Shown piece after piece: positions 25,181 through 34,730 of a stretch of DNA of 64,000 nucleotides (within the stretch, counting starts at the first letter, position 1; every line of letters starts with the position of its first letter). Origin of the DNA: UBA7239 sp035430165 (GTDB taxonomy: Bacteria > Pseudomonadota > Gammaproteobacteria > Pseudomonadales > UBA7239); NCBI GenBank assembly GCA_035430165.1, contig DAOMGE010000010.1, forward strand, positions 1-64,000, written 5' to 3'. The notes under the pieces are model-generated. The model saw nothing but the letters and a program-made list of their open reading frames with translations. It did no database searches and was not told where the DNA came from. The translations under genes were made by a program, and so were the position numbers.

Positions 25181-28100
25181 TCAACTCCCGGTTAGCCAAC
25201 CCGCCATCATTTTTTTCAACAAGTCGACATCAACCGGCTTTGACAGGTAATCGCTGGCGCCTGCATCAATGCACAACTGTCGATCTTCTTTCATTGCCTT
25301 GGCAGTCAAGGCAATGATCGGCATGGCAGACATACCTTGCATCGCACGAATACGACGCATGGCTTCATACCCATCCATCTCGGGCATCATGATATCCATC
25401 AGCACCAGATTAAAGTCCTGTTCTTCCGCAAGCTTTTCAAGGGATTCCGCGCCACTCATGACCGGCACCACTTCCATACCAAGATCTTCCAGGATGGCTG
25501 ACATCGAATAGATATTGCGGATGTCATCATCCACCAGCAAAACCTTATGGCCCGACAGGACCGCATCATCCGCTTCTGCGTAATCACGCGCCGTTTGCGG
25601 CACAGTTTTTGACGCGGCCACATCCTGCAAGGCAGACTCCCCGGCAGCCTGGCTTTCTTCTGCTACAACCCCCGTGTCGCCTGATACCGAACGCACAAAC
25701 ATCAATGTCGCATCAAGCAAGCGCTCCATCGCCCGATTGGATTTGATAATGACACGGTCAGCATATTTGCTGATTTCAAATTCGCGTTCTGGGGTAAGTT
25801 CTTCTGCAGTAAACACAATAATCGGTCTGGCAGCATAATCAGGCAATGCGCGAATTTTCTTGAGAAGCTCCAGGCCATCCCCGTCGGGCAGTTTGAGATC
25901 GACGATCATGCAGTCGAAGCTGTCACCCGCCAGGCGAGCAAGGGCTTCTGCTCCGGTCTCAACAAATGCCGCATCCATACCACGACCTGCAAACTGCTCT
26001 GCAATGACTTCATGCAATTCCACGCTGTCCTCAACAATGAGAACCCTGCTGAACAACCCACTAATTTCTTCCTTGATACGCATGAGCAGCTCTTCCACAT
26101 CATTCTGTGAAACCGGCTTCTCGATAAAATCACGCGCACCGAGAGTCTCAGCATGCCTTTTTTCCGGCATCGCAGAGACAACATGCACAGGCACATTGGC
26201 GGCGTCCGGAATCGATTTGATTTTTTTGATAATCTCCCAACCCGGCATATCCGGCAGGGAAACATCCAGGATGATTGCCTGTGGTAAATAATGATCGAGA
26301 TACGTGAGTGCATCAGTTCCATTGTGCACAACATCGCACGCAAGCCCCGCATCGAGTATCAGTTCACTGAGGATGCGCGAGAATTTCTCATCATCCTCAA
26401 CAATTAATAACCTGCTTACTTTTTGCGCACGAATCCGGAAGCCTGCACCAACCGACTGCGGGGCGCTTTTTATTTCGGGCGTAGCGCTCTCGATTTTTTC
26501 CGGAACNNNNNNNNNNNNNNNNNNNNNNNNNNNNNNNNNNNNNNNNNNNNNNNNNNNNNNNNNNNNNNNNNNNNNNNNNNNNNNNNNNNNNNNNNNNNNN
26601 NNNNNNCCGACTGCGGGGCGCTTTTTATTTCGGGCGTAGCGCTCTCGATTTTTTCCGGAACACGCGGCGAAGGAGGTACTGCACGCACGGGAGCGGGAGG
26701 AGCAGGAGCAGCAGAACGACCAAGCGGCAAGATCACCGCGAATGTACTTCCGGAACCATCGCCCTCACTGTAAACCGCAATCTCGCCACCCAGCAGGTGG
26801 GACAATTCACGGGATATCGTCAAGCCAAGTCCGGTACCGCCATACTTGCGGCTGGTTGTACCATCTGCCTGCTTGAATGCCTCGAAAATTATTTCCTGTT
26901 TGTCTTTCGGAATACCGGTTCCGGTATCCCTGACAGAAATCACAAGCGAATCATTACGTCCCAGACCCTGGCGGACCGGCATGAACGGTGTGCGCGGTTT
27001 GTGGATATTGATATAGACGCCACCCTTTTCTGTAAATTTGATGGCGTTGGAAACAAAATTCTTGATAATCTGGTTAACACGATGAATATCCGTACTGAAG
27101 GCTGGGGGAAGATCATCCTCAACCACCACAGAAAATTCCAGGCCTTTGTTTTGTGCTATATATTTAAAGCGTCGATCCAGTTCTGCCGCCACATCCTTGA
27201 TGGCAACATCCTCGTATACCAGCTCCATCTTGCCTTCTTCAACTTTTGAAAGATCCAGGATGTCATTGATCAGTGTCAACAAGTCTGAACCTGACGAATG
27301 GATAACACTGGCATGTTCGACATCCTTACTGGAAAGATTCTTGTTCCTGTTGTCCATCAATGCCTGCGACAGGATCAGGATACTGTTGAGTGGCGTTCGC
27401 AGCTCATGGGACATCGTCGACAAGAATTGCGTCTTGTAGCGGCCACTTGCCTCCAATGCTTCCGATTTTTCCATCAGCACTTTTTTGGATCTTTCAAGCT
27501 CCTGGTTTTTTTGCAGGATCTCGTTTTTCTGGTTATCCAGATCCAGGGAGCGGGCTTCCAGTTCCAGATTTATTTTTTCCATTTCTTTTTGCTGGGATTG
27601 CAATATATCAGCCTGCTCCGTGGTCTGCTTCAAAACCTCAGCCATTCTTACGCGGGACTGCGCTGAATTTATTGAAATAGCAATACCTTCAACCCCGAGG
27701 TTGAGGAATCGCATTTCGTTATCCCCGAACTCGCGGAAAGAACCCAATTCAATTACGCCCTTCAACTCGCCATTAAACAGCACCGGCACCACCACAATAC
27801 TGCGCGGCGCTGCTGTACCCACACCAGAACCCACCTTGATGTAGTCATCAGGCAGATCTGTCACAACAAACGCTTTTTTCTCCAGCGCACACTGCCCGAC
27901 AATGGATTCCCCGATTTCAAACTGGTTGCGGTTTCCACGGCGATATTGATGTGCATACGTCGAATAAAGTTGCAGCGCATCATTCTGGAAAACATAGAAA
28001 GTACCCACCACCGCCTGCAAATGTGCTGCCAGATATCGCAACACATTTGACGTCAGATCCTCCATGTTAAGGTCACCGCGCATAACCTCATTAAGCCCGG

Positions 28101-28929
28101 CCAGCGCACGTTGCTCTTCGTCACGCAGACGGTTATCTGTATTCTGCTCCAGCAAAGCATCACGCATCACGCGCAGTGAATACAGCAATTGTCCGGTTTC
28201 ATCGTGACCGGTAACATCAATATCCTGATGCAGGTTGCCATTCGCAATCTGGTCCGCAACATCGACTGCCTTATTGAGCACCTTGGTGATCAGGCGAATG
28301 ATAACAATCGAAGCAAGCAACAACAGCAAGCTGACCAGAATGCCGATTGACACACCGAAAACAATGATTTCTTTTTCGCCTTTCTGAATAGCCGTTATGC
28401 GATTATTGAAATTTTCGAACCAGCGCTTGATAAACTGGGTTTGTAAATCCGCATAGGTAATTCTCGCCACATTAACCTTGGCAAACCCTTTTTTGGAATT
28501 TTCACTCCCTATTTGTTCACCATGCAAAACAGCACTGGTTTGTGCAGTCGCTGCATCGACATAAATCTTGAAGTTTTCATGCAATTTATCGAGCGCAACC
28601 GACTCATCCGGATTAAGTTTCTTGATTTCATAAAACCGTCCAGACAATGTGGTTGCCATATGAACAGTATCATTCAGCAAGTCTTCGTCAGCTTCCGCGA
28701 GTGCATTCTGGAAACCGCGTTCGATTTGTGTGAATTGCACCTGTAGTTCATTAGCAAACTGCAGTGTTGGCAAATCGGATGTGACAATTGTCAGCAACTC
28801 CCTCTGGACATTACTTGTAAGCCGGTAATTCAGTGTCAGAAAAGCCAGAAAACCCACAACACCTATGACAGCAATAACACTGACCTTGTTGCGAATAGAC
28901 AGATTATTGAGCCAATCCATATCAGCCAC
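25181..28929 (-). CDS. Large hybrid sensor histidine kinase with three receiver domains (split by assembly gap)
   Basis: As given, the frame breaks at 100 Ns (26507-26606). Removing one copy of the flanking 55-bp duplicate and the Ns joins both halves in frame into about 1197 residues. Domains in order: transmembrane helix 15-34; periplasmic helical sensor to about 185; helix 188-212; HAMP 213-265; GAF 285-425; coiled coil 430-495; HisKA with His508 in STMSHELRTPLN; HATPase about 610-735 with N-box NFVSNAIKF and G boxes DTGTGIP and GTGLGL; a Pro/Ala-rich linker where the gap falls; then three receivers with phospho-acceptor Asp in IILDVSLPD, MIVDLKLPD and VLMDIMMPE. The receiver halves keep the conserved Lys (EKPV, SKPV; IIKS in the second). 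No HPt or DNA-binding output is present. It starts 71 nt downstream of a lone receiver gene on the same strand. Confidence 0.88.
26452..26506. repeat. 55-bp direct repeat, left copy flanking the gap
   Basis: Base-for-base identical to 26607-26661. It starts CCGACTGCGGGG and ends TTTTTTCCGGAAC. It encodes the Pro/Ala-rich linker of the hybrid kinase. It is best explained as the same genomic segment present at the ends of two contigs. Confidence 0.95.
26507..26606. other. Assembly gap (100 N)
   Basis: Exactly 100 unknown bases, a conventional placeholder rather than a measured size. The identical 55-bp flanks show that the contigs overlap and the true gap is probably zero or negative. Confidence 0.98.
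26607..26661. repeat. 55-bp direct repeat, right copy flanking the gap
   Basis: Identical to 26452-26506. Deleting 155 bases (one copy plus the Ns) shifts the frame by the amount needed to fuse the two kinase halves. Confidence 0.95.
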
Positions 28930-29000
28930 CCCTGTTGGAATTTATTGGTATCTGGATGCAATTCGTTTCTGTTGTAGAAACCGGAATTATCTACATAGCT

Positions 29001-29474
29001 TCAAGGTGTTTCATTGATTCTGGTTTTTTCCTGCTGGTAGGCATCAAGATGCGATCTTGCCTCCTTCAGCTTCAGTTCGAGTTCACGCTTCTGTTTATCC
29101 AGTTGCATGAAAAACTCCACCTTTGCGCGCAGGATGGTAGGGTTCAGGGGCTTGCAAAGATAATCCACAGCACCCGCCTGGTAACCCTTGTAAATGTATT
29201 TGTCTTCCTTGCTGATCGCGGTCAGGAACAATATCGGGACGTTCTGCGTTTTCTTGTTCTTGCGCATCATGGCTGCAACTTCAAATCCATCCATCTCCGG
29301 CATCTGCACATCCAGCAATACCAGTGATACATCGTGATTCAGCAGCAACTTGAGCGCATCCATGCCTGAGCTGGCTTTCAACAAAGTCCATGCGGGATCA
29401 CCCAACACCGCCTCCAGGGAAATCAGGTTTGGCATGTAGTCATCAACCAGTAGTATGGTTTGCTCGATCGTCAT
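29001..29474 (-). CDS. Single-domain response regulator with coiled-coil tail
   Basis: 157 residues. Receiver domain at about 5-122: acidic pair VDD, phospho-acceptor Asp in LVLLDVQMPEMDG, switch Thr in LFLTA, and conserved Lys in LCKPL. The last 35 residues (LDKQKRELELKLKEARSHLDA) form a charged helix but no output domain. It lies just upstream of the hybrid kinase on the same strand and is the natural phospho-partner. Confidence 0.9.
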   Translation of the reverse strand: MTIEQTILLVDDYMPNLISLEAVLGDPAWTLLKASSGMDALKLLLNHDVSLVLLDVQMPEMDGFEVAAMMRKNKKTQNVPILFLTAISKEDKYIYKGYQAGAVDYLCKPLNPTILRAKVEFFMQLDKQKRELELKLKEARSHLDAYQQEKTRINETP

Positions 29475-29800
29475 TTTATTCTTGCTCCAAAGAAATCAGG
29501 CTGGCCAATAGCCTCAGGTTCCGGCTCACCAGAATTGCCACAAACAGGACAGCTTCCCGGTCGCACACACCGCAACTACCGTTCCGCCAGCTGACACGGC
29601 AGAGAACCCGCATGGCAGCTTTTTATGTCAGTCGAAAATATCACTGAACCCTCTGCAAAAAAACCCTATTTTCAAACCTGCAAATCCAGACAGGCGACAG
29701 GAAATTCGCTAACCGACTGTTTTAAATAGACTTTTTTAATTTCTCACAAACACCAGACTTGGCCACTACGTAGTAATAAATACATGGAGAGGACTTTTTC
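29475..29800. other. Intergenic region with no recognisable gene
   Basis: About 325 bp between the minus-strand receiver gene and the rpmB promoter. I see no convincing reading frame with a ribosome binding site, no tRNA-like cloverleaf and no strong repeat. It presumably contains the promoter of the receiver/kinase pair. Confidence 0.5.
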
Positions 29801-29829
29801 TTGCTCGCCGAAGTCGCTTCTGCTATAAA
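29801..29829 (+). promoter_or_regulatory. rpmB-rpmG promoter
   Basis: TTGCTC (29801-29806), a 17-bp spacer and TATAAA (29824-29829), preceded by TGC to give an extended -10. The sequence just after the -10 is GC-rich (GGCGGGC), as in promoters under stringent control. The start would be near 29836. Confidence 0.6.
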
Positions 29830-29844
29830 GGCGGGCTCTTTGGG

Positions 29845-29869
29845 CGATCCATTTCCAAGAAGTGGATCG
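29845..29869 (+). promoter_or_regulatory. Leader hairpin in the rpmB mRNA
   Basis: CGATCCA (29845-29851) pairs with TGGATCG (29863-29869); inner G-U and A-U pairs extend the stem to about 10 bp around a 5-nt loop. It ends about 24 nt before the rpmB ATG. It could be a ribosomal-protein autoregulatory site or only an mRNA-stabilising stem. Confidence 0.35.
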
Positions 29870-29892
29870 TATGTATGTATAAAGGTGCTGCC

Positions 29893-30129
29893 ATGTCTAA
29901 AGTTTGTCAGGTAACAGGAAAAAAACCTGTTACAGGTAACAATGTTTCCCACGCAAAAAACCGCACTCGCCGCCGTTTTGAGCCCAACCTGCACCATCAC
30001 CGTTTCTGGGTTGCCTCCGAAAACCGTTTTGTTCGCCTGCGCGTTTCCTCAAAAGGTATGCGCATCATCGACAAGGTGGGCATTGATGCTGTACTTACAA
30101 AAATTCGCGCCGATGGCGAGAAAGTCTGA
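29893..30129 (+). CDS. rpmB: 50S ribosomal protein L28
   Basis: 78 residues, same length as E. coli L28. Opens MSKVCQVTGKKPVTGNNVSH and carries the family blocks RRRFEPNLHHHRFWV and RLRVSSKGMRIIDKVGID. The ATG at 29893 is preceded by AAGGTG; the few extra upstream codons in the frame are not used. First gene of rpmB-rpmG. Confidence 0.97.
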   Translation: MSKVCQVTGKKPVTGNNVSHAKNRTRRRFEPNLHHHRFWVASENRFVRLRVSSKGMRIIDKVGIDAVLTKIRADGEKV

Positions 30130-30158
30130 AAATCCGAATCTGAACGGGAGCCTGTAAC

Positions 30159-30314
30159 ATGCGCGACAAAATCCGCCTGGTATCTTCAGCTGGCACTGGC
30201 CACTTTTATACCACCGACAAGAACAAACGCACCATGCCTGAAAAAATGGAGATCAAGAAATTTGATCCCGTGATTCGCCAGCATGTGATCTACAAAGAAG
30301 CCAAAATCAAGTAA
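30159..30314 (+). CDS. rpmG: 50S ribosomal protein L33
   Basis: 51 residues: MRDKIRLVSSAGTGHFYTTD, then KNKRTMPEKMEIKKFDP and the C-terminal VIYKEAKIK. It has no cysteines, so it is the zinc-free form. GGGAG lies 9 nt before the ATG. It follows rpmB by 29 nt and is ended by the hairpin at 30331. Confidence 0.96.
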   Translation: MRDKIRLVSSAGTGHFYTTDKNKRTMPEKMEIKKFDPVIRQHVIYKEAKIK

Positions 30315-30330
30315 GTATTCACTTACTTCA

Positions 30331-30356
30331 GAAAGCCCGGCTTGTCCGGGCTTTTT
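30331..30356 (+). terminator. Rho-independent terminator after rpmG
   Basis: AAAGCCCGG (30331-30339) pairs with CCGGGCTTT (30345-30353) and is followed by further T to 30356. The mutM start lies only 20 nt beyond, so read-through probably feeds mutM. Confidence 0.85.
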
Positions 30357-30375
30357 TGTGTCCCGGGTTCCTGAT

Positions 30376-31191
30376 ATGCCTGAATTGCCTGAAGTGGAAA
30401 CCACTCGCTGCGGGATTGCGCCTCATCTGGTTAATGCTGTTATTACCGGGGTCACAATCCGGAATCCGCATTTGCGCTGGCCCGTGCCTGGTGATCTCGC
30501 CAATAGACTCGCCGAGAGGACTATTCTCTCGGTAGAACGTCGCGGTAAATACCTGTTGATTGGCATGCAGCACTGTACACTGCTGGTTCATCTCGGCATG
30601 TCCGGCAGCCTGCGGATACTGGATAAACCTTCGCCCTACCTGAAACATGACCATATCGATCTGGCTCTCAGCAATGGCAAACATTTGCGCTACTGTGACC
30701 CACGTAGATTCGGATCCTGGCTGCTAGCAGATACCAACCCTCACCAGCATCCTCTTCTGGCCAGTCTGGGACCTGAGCCACTGGGCAAGGAGTTCACTGC
30801 CCGTTACCTTTTCCAGCTGAGCCGTAAACGCACACAGGCAATAAAATGCTTTGTCATGGATAGCCATGTCGTGGTCGGCGTGGGTAATATCTACGCAAAC
30901 GAGGCCTTGTTTATCTCGGGCATTTTGCCAGAACGTGCGGCGAACACGCTGACATCTGGCGAGGCCAGGCGTCTGGTGAACGCAATCCGTCACATTTTGT
31001 CGCGTGCTATCAAGCGCGGCGGTACCACATTGAGGGATTTTGTTGGTGGCGACGGCAAGCCTGGCTATTTCGCGCAGGAGTTGCTGGTGTATGGAAGGGG
31101 AAACCAGCCCTGCAGGCAATGCGGAGCGTCACTCCATGAATCGCGGCTTGGTCAACGCAGCACAGTCTGGTGTGCATCCTGCCAGTCGTAA
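30376..31191 (+). CDS. mutM: Formamidopyrimidine-DNA glycosylase
   Basis: 271 residues. Removes oxidised purines such as 8-oxoguanine and nicks the abasic site. Starts MPELPEVET with catalytic Pro2 and Glu3, has the helix-two-turn-helix region VVGVGNIYANEALF, and ends in a zinc finger with four Cys (CRQCG...CASC). The ATG at 30376 is required to place the catalytic proline, so the GTG at 30358 is not used. Confidence 0.96.
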   Translation: MPELPEVETTRCGIAPHLVNAVITGVTIRNPHLRWPVPGDLANRLAERTILSVERRGKYLLIGMQHCTLLVHLGMSGSLRILDKPSPYLKHDHIDLALSNGKHLRYCDPRRFGSWLLADTNPHQHPLLASLGPEPLGKEFTARYLFQLSRKRTQAIKCFVMDSHVVVGVGNIYANEALFISGILPERAANTLTSGEARRLVNAIRHILSRAIKRGGTTLRDFVGGDGKPGYFAQELLVYGRGNQPCRQCGASLHESRLGQRSTVWCASCQS

Positions 31192-31344
31192 AACAGTCAA
31201 CGACATCACAAATTGAACGCACCACCCGCAAGAAGAGCTTGCAAATTAGGCAGCAGGAGATTAGCTTATCCGGCACAGCACCCTAAAATCATAGGGTTAG
31301 CGCGAACTTCTAGAATCAGCGCCAATATTCAAAGGAGATATGGC

Positions 31345-31671
31345 ATGTCATTCACCCTGAAAAAGTTACTCCCATCTGTTCTGGCTGCAAGCCTGTTATT
31401 GCCTTCGATACAGGCATTCGCCAAAGCAGAAGCCGTTGAGGATGAGCCACCGAGTGCATTTGCCATGGTGCCAGACTTGCTGATACTGAGACCTGTGGGC
31501 ATGGCCCTGACCGCCATTGGCGCTGTGGTCTGGGTAGTGGCCCTGCCGTTCACCGCCCCAACCGGCCAAGTCAAGGAGACGGGTAAAGTGCTGGTGGTTT
31601 CCCCCGCTAAATTCACTTTTGATCGCTGCCTCGGCTGCACCAGAACCGGCTACCACCACGACGAAGAATAA
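31345..31671 (+). CDS. Small exported or membrane protein of unknown function
   Basis: 108 residues. Preceded by a strong AAGGAG. Signal peptide at 1-24 (LLPSVLAASLLLPSIQAFA), then a hydrophobic segment at about 44-72 (RPVGMALTAIGAVVWVVALPFTA) and a C-terminal stretch with two Cys in CLGC. The fold resembles small proteins annotated only as hypothetical in gammaproteobacteria. Followed by a clear terminator. Confidence 0.75.
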   Translation: MSFTLKKLLPSVLAASLLLPSIQAFAKAEAVEDEPPSAFAMVPDLLILRPVGMALTAIGAVVWVVALPFTAPTGQVKETGKVLVVSPAKFTFDRCLGCTRTGYHHDEE

Positions 31672-31699
31672 ACTCACAGGCAACAATCCCGATCACAGA

Positions 31700-31724
31700 A
31701 ACCGCGCCACAGGCGCGGTTTTTT
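31700..31724 (+). terminator. Rho-independent terminator
   Basis: AACCGCGCC (31700-31708) and GGCGCGGTT (31712-31720) with a 3-nt loop and a T-run to 31724, following the small exported protein. Confidence 0.85.
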
Positions 31725-31762
31725 GTTGGGCTGTGATTTTTCTATCACCCTGCTATGAAAGC

Positions 31763-32248
31763 TCAATTTCTCTCGGCAAATTTCTTGTTGAGTGCCTCTA
31801 CAACGAGCGGATGGACAAATTTGGAAACATCCCCATTTAACGAACCGATCTCTTTCACCAGGCTGGATGAAATATAGGACAAGTGATCCGCAGGCGTCAG
31901 GAAAAGACTTTCGATTTCCGGCGCTATGGCACGATTCATATTCGCCAGCTGGAATTCGTATTCAAAATCGGATACCGCTCGCAAGCCACGCAAGATTCCC
32001 TGCGCTTTCTGCTGTTTGACGAAATCAATCAGCAACACATCAAAACCGACGACCTCGACATTATCGAGATGAGCCAACACCTGTTTAGCCAGATCCACGC
32101 GTTCTTCCAGTGTGAATAGCGGGCTTTTGCGCTTGCTGGACGCAATGGCAACCACCACAGAATCAAACAACCTGCAACCGCGTTCAACCAGATCGGTGTG
32201 TCCGTTGGTAATAGGATCAAAAGTGCCGGGATAAATAACACGTCGCAT
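31763..32248 (-). CDS. coaD: Phosphopantetheine adenylyltransferase
   Basis: 161 residues. Penultimate step of coenzyme A synthesis. Nucleotidyltransferase motif TFDPITNGH with the T/HxGH signature, KSPLFTLEERVDL, and C-terminal ISSSLVKEIGSL. Same strand as and 79 nt downstream of rsmD. Confidence 0.96.
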   Translation of the reverse strand: MRRVIYPGTFDPITNGHTDLVERGCRLFDSVVVAIASSKRKSPLFTLEERVDLAKQVLAHLDNVEVVGFDVLLIDFVKQQKAQGILRGLRAVSDFEYEFQLANMNRAIAPEIESLFLTPADHLSYISSSLVKEIGSLNGDVSKFVHPLVVEALNKKFAERN

Positions 32249-32327
32249 AAATACAGGCCCGGAAAATAGTGAAGAGGAGAGAGCGGCAGAAATAGTAACG
32301 AATTTACGTAGTCACTCAAAGGATAAT

Positions 32328-32924
32328 TTATGTCCTGCGCCAGAGACCGTAACTCACTTTACCGGCTTGCTGACTGCGGTGTAACGCAAATCCACTGGGG
32401 AGCATGGCCGGTGAATCTGCCGGTTGCTCCACATAAATCCATGCATCACCGGCCAACAAGCCTGCTGCTGACAACTGCTCTACCAGTAGATGAGGCGACA
32501 GACCTGTATCGGCAAAAGGCGGATCAAGAAATACCAGATCAAAAGTACCTGTCGCCTGTGCAAGCCAATTCCTGGCATCCATCGCCACAATACTTGATGT
32601 ATCCGCACCAAGTTGTTGTCTGGAATCTTGCAGGCAATGCACGGCAACCGGATTGCGCTCTACCATGACACACAGCGACGCACCACGCGACAGCGCTTCG
32701 AATCCCAATGCACCGCTGCCAGCAAACAGGTCCAGGCAACGCCCGCCTGGCAATACCGGAGCCAGCCAGTTGAACAAGGTTTCGCGGATCCGGTCGCCAG
32801 TGGGGCGCAAACCCTCGACATCCGGGAATGCCAGTTTCCTGCCACGCCAGCGTCCGCCGATAATGCGAACGCGATTCGCCTCTTTGCCGCTTGCGGGTTG
32901 GCCTGATCGGGATCGTCTTTGCAC
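32328..32924 (-). CDS. rsmD: 16S rRNA (guanine966-N2)-methyltransferase
   Basis: 198 residues, equal to E. coli RsmD. Conserved opening RVRIIGGRWRGRKL, RPTGDRIRETLFNWL, SAM loop DLFAGSGALGFEALSRGA and catalytic DPPF in DLVFLDPPFAD. Divergent from ftsY, the usual gammaproteobacterial arrangement. Confidence 0.95.
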   Translation of the reverse strand: MQRRSRSGQPASGKEANRVRIIGGRWRGRKLAFPDVEGLRPTGDRIRETLFNWLAPVLPGGRCLDLFAGSGALGFEALSRGASLCVMVERNPVAVHCLQDSRQQLGADTSSIVAMDARNWLAQATGTFDLVFLDPPFADTGLSPHLLVEQLSAAGLLAGDAWIYVEQPADSPAMLPSGFALHRSQQAGKVSYGLWRRT

Positions 32925-32992
32925 GGCAACTCTTAATCAGAAGTCGGTGGTGGTAGGATAACACCCTCACTATTTAGACTCGCAAGACAAAT

Positions 32993-34030
32993 ATGGCAAT
33001 TTTCGGCTTTGGAAAAGACAAACAGAAACAAGCAACACCTGCAGCGGCAGAAACAGTCACTGCGGTTACCCATGCTGCAGAGCCGGAAAAACCAAGCAAG
33101 GACAGCCTGTTTTCACGCATCAAGCGCGGCCTGTCCCGCACTGGCAGCGTCATTGGCCAGGGTGTTGGCACACTGTTACTCGGCAAGAAACAGATCGACG
33201 ATAATCTTATGGAAGAGCTGGAAACCCAGCTGCTGACGGCAGATGTCGGCATTGATGCAACCACTACGATTCTCGATGATCTCACGCAGCGCGTTGCACG
33301 CCAGGAACTCTGTGATGGTGATGCACTTTATGAGGCATTGCAGGAAAAATTGTACGACCTGCTGCAAACCAGTGAAGCACCGCTGCAGATTCGTAGCGAC
33401 AAAAAACCGTTTGTGATCCTGGTGGTCGGCGTGAATGGCGCTGGAAAAACCACCACCATCGGCAAGCTTGCCAAAAAACTGCAACAGGAAGGACGTAGTG
33501 TCATGCTGGCTGCCGGCGATACTTTCCGTGCCGCAGCTGTCGAACAATTGCAGGAATGGGGTGCGCGCAACAATATTACAGTCATCGCCCAGCATTCGGG
33601 TGCGGACAGTGCCTCGGTTATTTTTGATGCGGTACAAGCTGCGCAGTCACGACAGATTGATGTAGTGATCGCCGACACCGCAGGACGACTGCACAACAAG
33701 ACCAACCTGATGGAAGAACTGAAAAAAGTAAAACGCGTGATGGCAAAGCTCGACGACACCGCACCGCACGAAGTCCTGCTGGTACTGGATGCCGGCACCG
33801 GCCAGAACGCCATCAACCAGGCACAGCAATTCAATGAAGCCGTGAATGTGACAGGCATTGCGCTGACCAAGCTGGATGGCACTGCCAAAGGCGGTGTGAT
33901 TTTTGCGATGACGCAGGCATTGAAATTACCGATCCGCTTTATCGGCGTCGGTGAAAAAATTGACGACCTGCAAGTTTTCAATGCGCGGGATTTTATACGA
34001 GCCATTTTCGAGAAGCCGTCACACGAGTAA
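32993..34030 (+). CDS. ftsY: Signal recognition particle receptor FtsY
   Basis: 345 residues. GTPase that docks SRP-ribosome complexes at the inner membrane. A short, lysine- and alanine-rich acidic-domain remnant (1-45) leads to the NG domain: G1 GVNGAGKTTTIGKLA, DTAGRLHN, TKLDGTAKGG. It starts an ftsY-ftsE-ftsX cluster. Confidence 0.96.
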   Translation: MAIFGFGKDKQKQATPAAAETVTAVTHAAEPEKPSKDSLFSRIKRGLSRTGSVIGQGVGTLLLGKKQIDDNLMEELETQLLTADVGIDATTTILDDLTQRVARQELCDGDALYEALQEKLYDLLQTSEAPLQIRSDKKPFVILVVGVNGAGKTTTIGKLAKKLQQEGRSVMLAAGDTFRAAAVEQLQEWGARNNITVIAQHSGADSASVIFDAVQAAQSRQIDVVIADTAGRLHNKTNLMEELKKVKRVMAKLDDTAPHEVLLVLDAGTGQNAINQAQQFNEAVNVTGIALTKLDGTAKGGVIFAMTQALKLPIRFIGVGEKIDDLQVFNARDFIRAIFEKPSHE

Positions 34031-34043
34031 TGGAATCCTGCGT

Positions 34044-34730
34044 ATGATCGAATTTCACAATGTTGCCAAGCGCTACCCGAACGGGCATGAAGCACTGTCG
34101 CATGTGAATTTCAGACTGTCACCAGGCGAAATGACCTTTCTCACCGGCCATTCCGGTGCGGGCAAAAGTACAATCCTGAAATTACTGATGGTGATGGAGC
34201 GCCCGAGTAGCGGCCAGATCGTCGTCGGCGGACAGGATCTCGACAAACTCGGCGCCGCACGCATTCCCTACTACCGACGCAATATCGGCGTTGTCTTCCA
34301 GGATCATCACCTGCTGGATGACTACAGCGTTTTTGATAACGTGGCGCTGCCATTGCGTGTATGCGGTTATCCGGATCGCGAAATCGGCAAGCGTGTGCGT
34401 GCCGCACTCGACAAGGTTGGCCTGCTGGATCGGGAAAAATATTTGCCCGTTGCACTGTCAGGCGGTGAACAACAGCGCGTCGGGATTGCACGTGCCGTCG
34501 TCAACAAACCGCCGATCCTGATTGCCGATGAACCGACCGGCAACCTTGACGACGAGCTGTCGGCAGAAATCATGAAACTGTTTGAAGATTTCAGCCAGGT
34601 CGGCGTAACCGTCCTGATTGCAACACACGATATGGATCTGGTTCACCGTTTCGGTCATCGTGAAATGGTATTGCGGCGCGGTCGGTTGATACGCGGCAGT
34701 GACAGCGGGGATAGCCATGGCGCGCAATGA
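34044..34730 (+). CDS. ftsE: Cell division ATP-binding protein FtsE
   Basis: 228 residues. Walker A GHSGAGKST, signature LSGGEQQRVGIARAVV, Walker B ILIADEPTGNLD. With FtsX it controls peptidoglycan hydrolases at the septum. The frame is open upstream, but the ATG at 34044 (MIEFHNVAKRYPNGHEAL) is the family start. Overlaps ftsX by 14 bases. Confidence 0.95.
   Translation: MIEFHNVAKRYPNGHEALSHVNFRLSPGEMTFLTGHSGAGKSTILKLLMVMERPSSGQIVVGGQDLDKLGAARIPYYRRNIGVVFQDHHLLDDYSVFDNVALPLRVCGYPDREIGKRVRAALDKVGLLDREKYLPVALSGGEQQRVGIARAVVNKPPILIADEPTGNLDDELSAEIMKLFEDFSQVGVTVLIATHDMDLVHRFGHREMVLRRGRLIRGSDSGDSHGAQ

Noticed and set aside
29722..30000. A 92-codon minus-strand frame over the rpmB start
   Set aside because: Antisense to rpmB and its promoter; no supporting signals.
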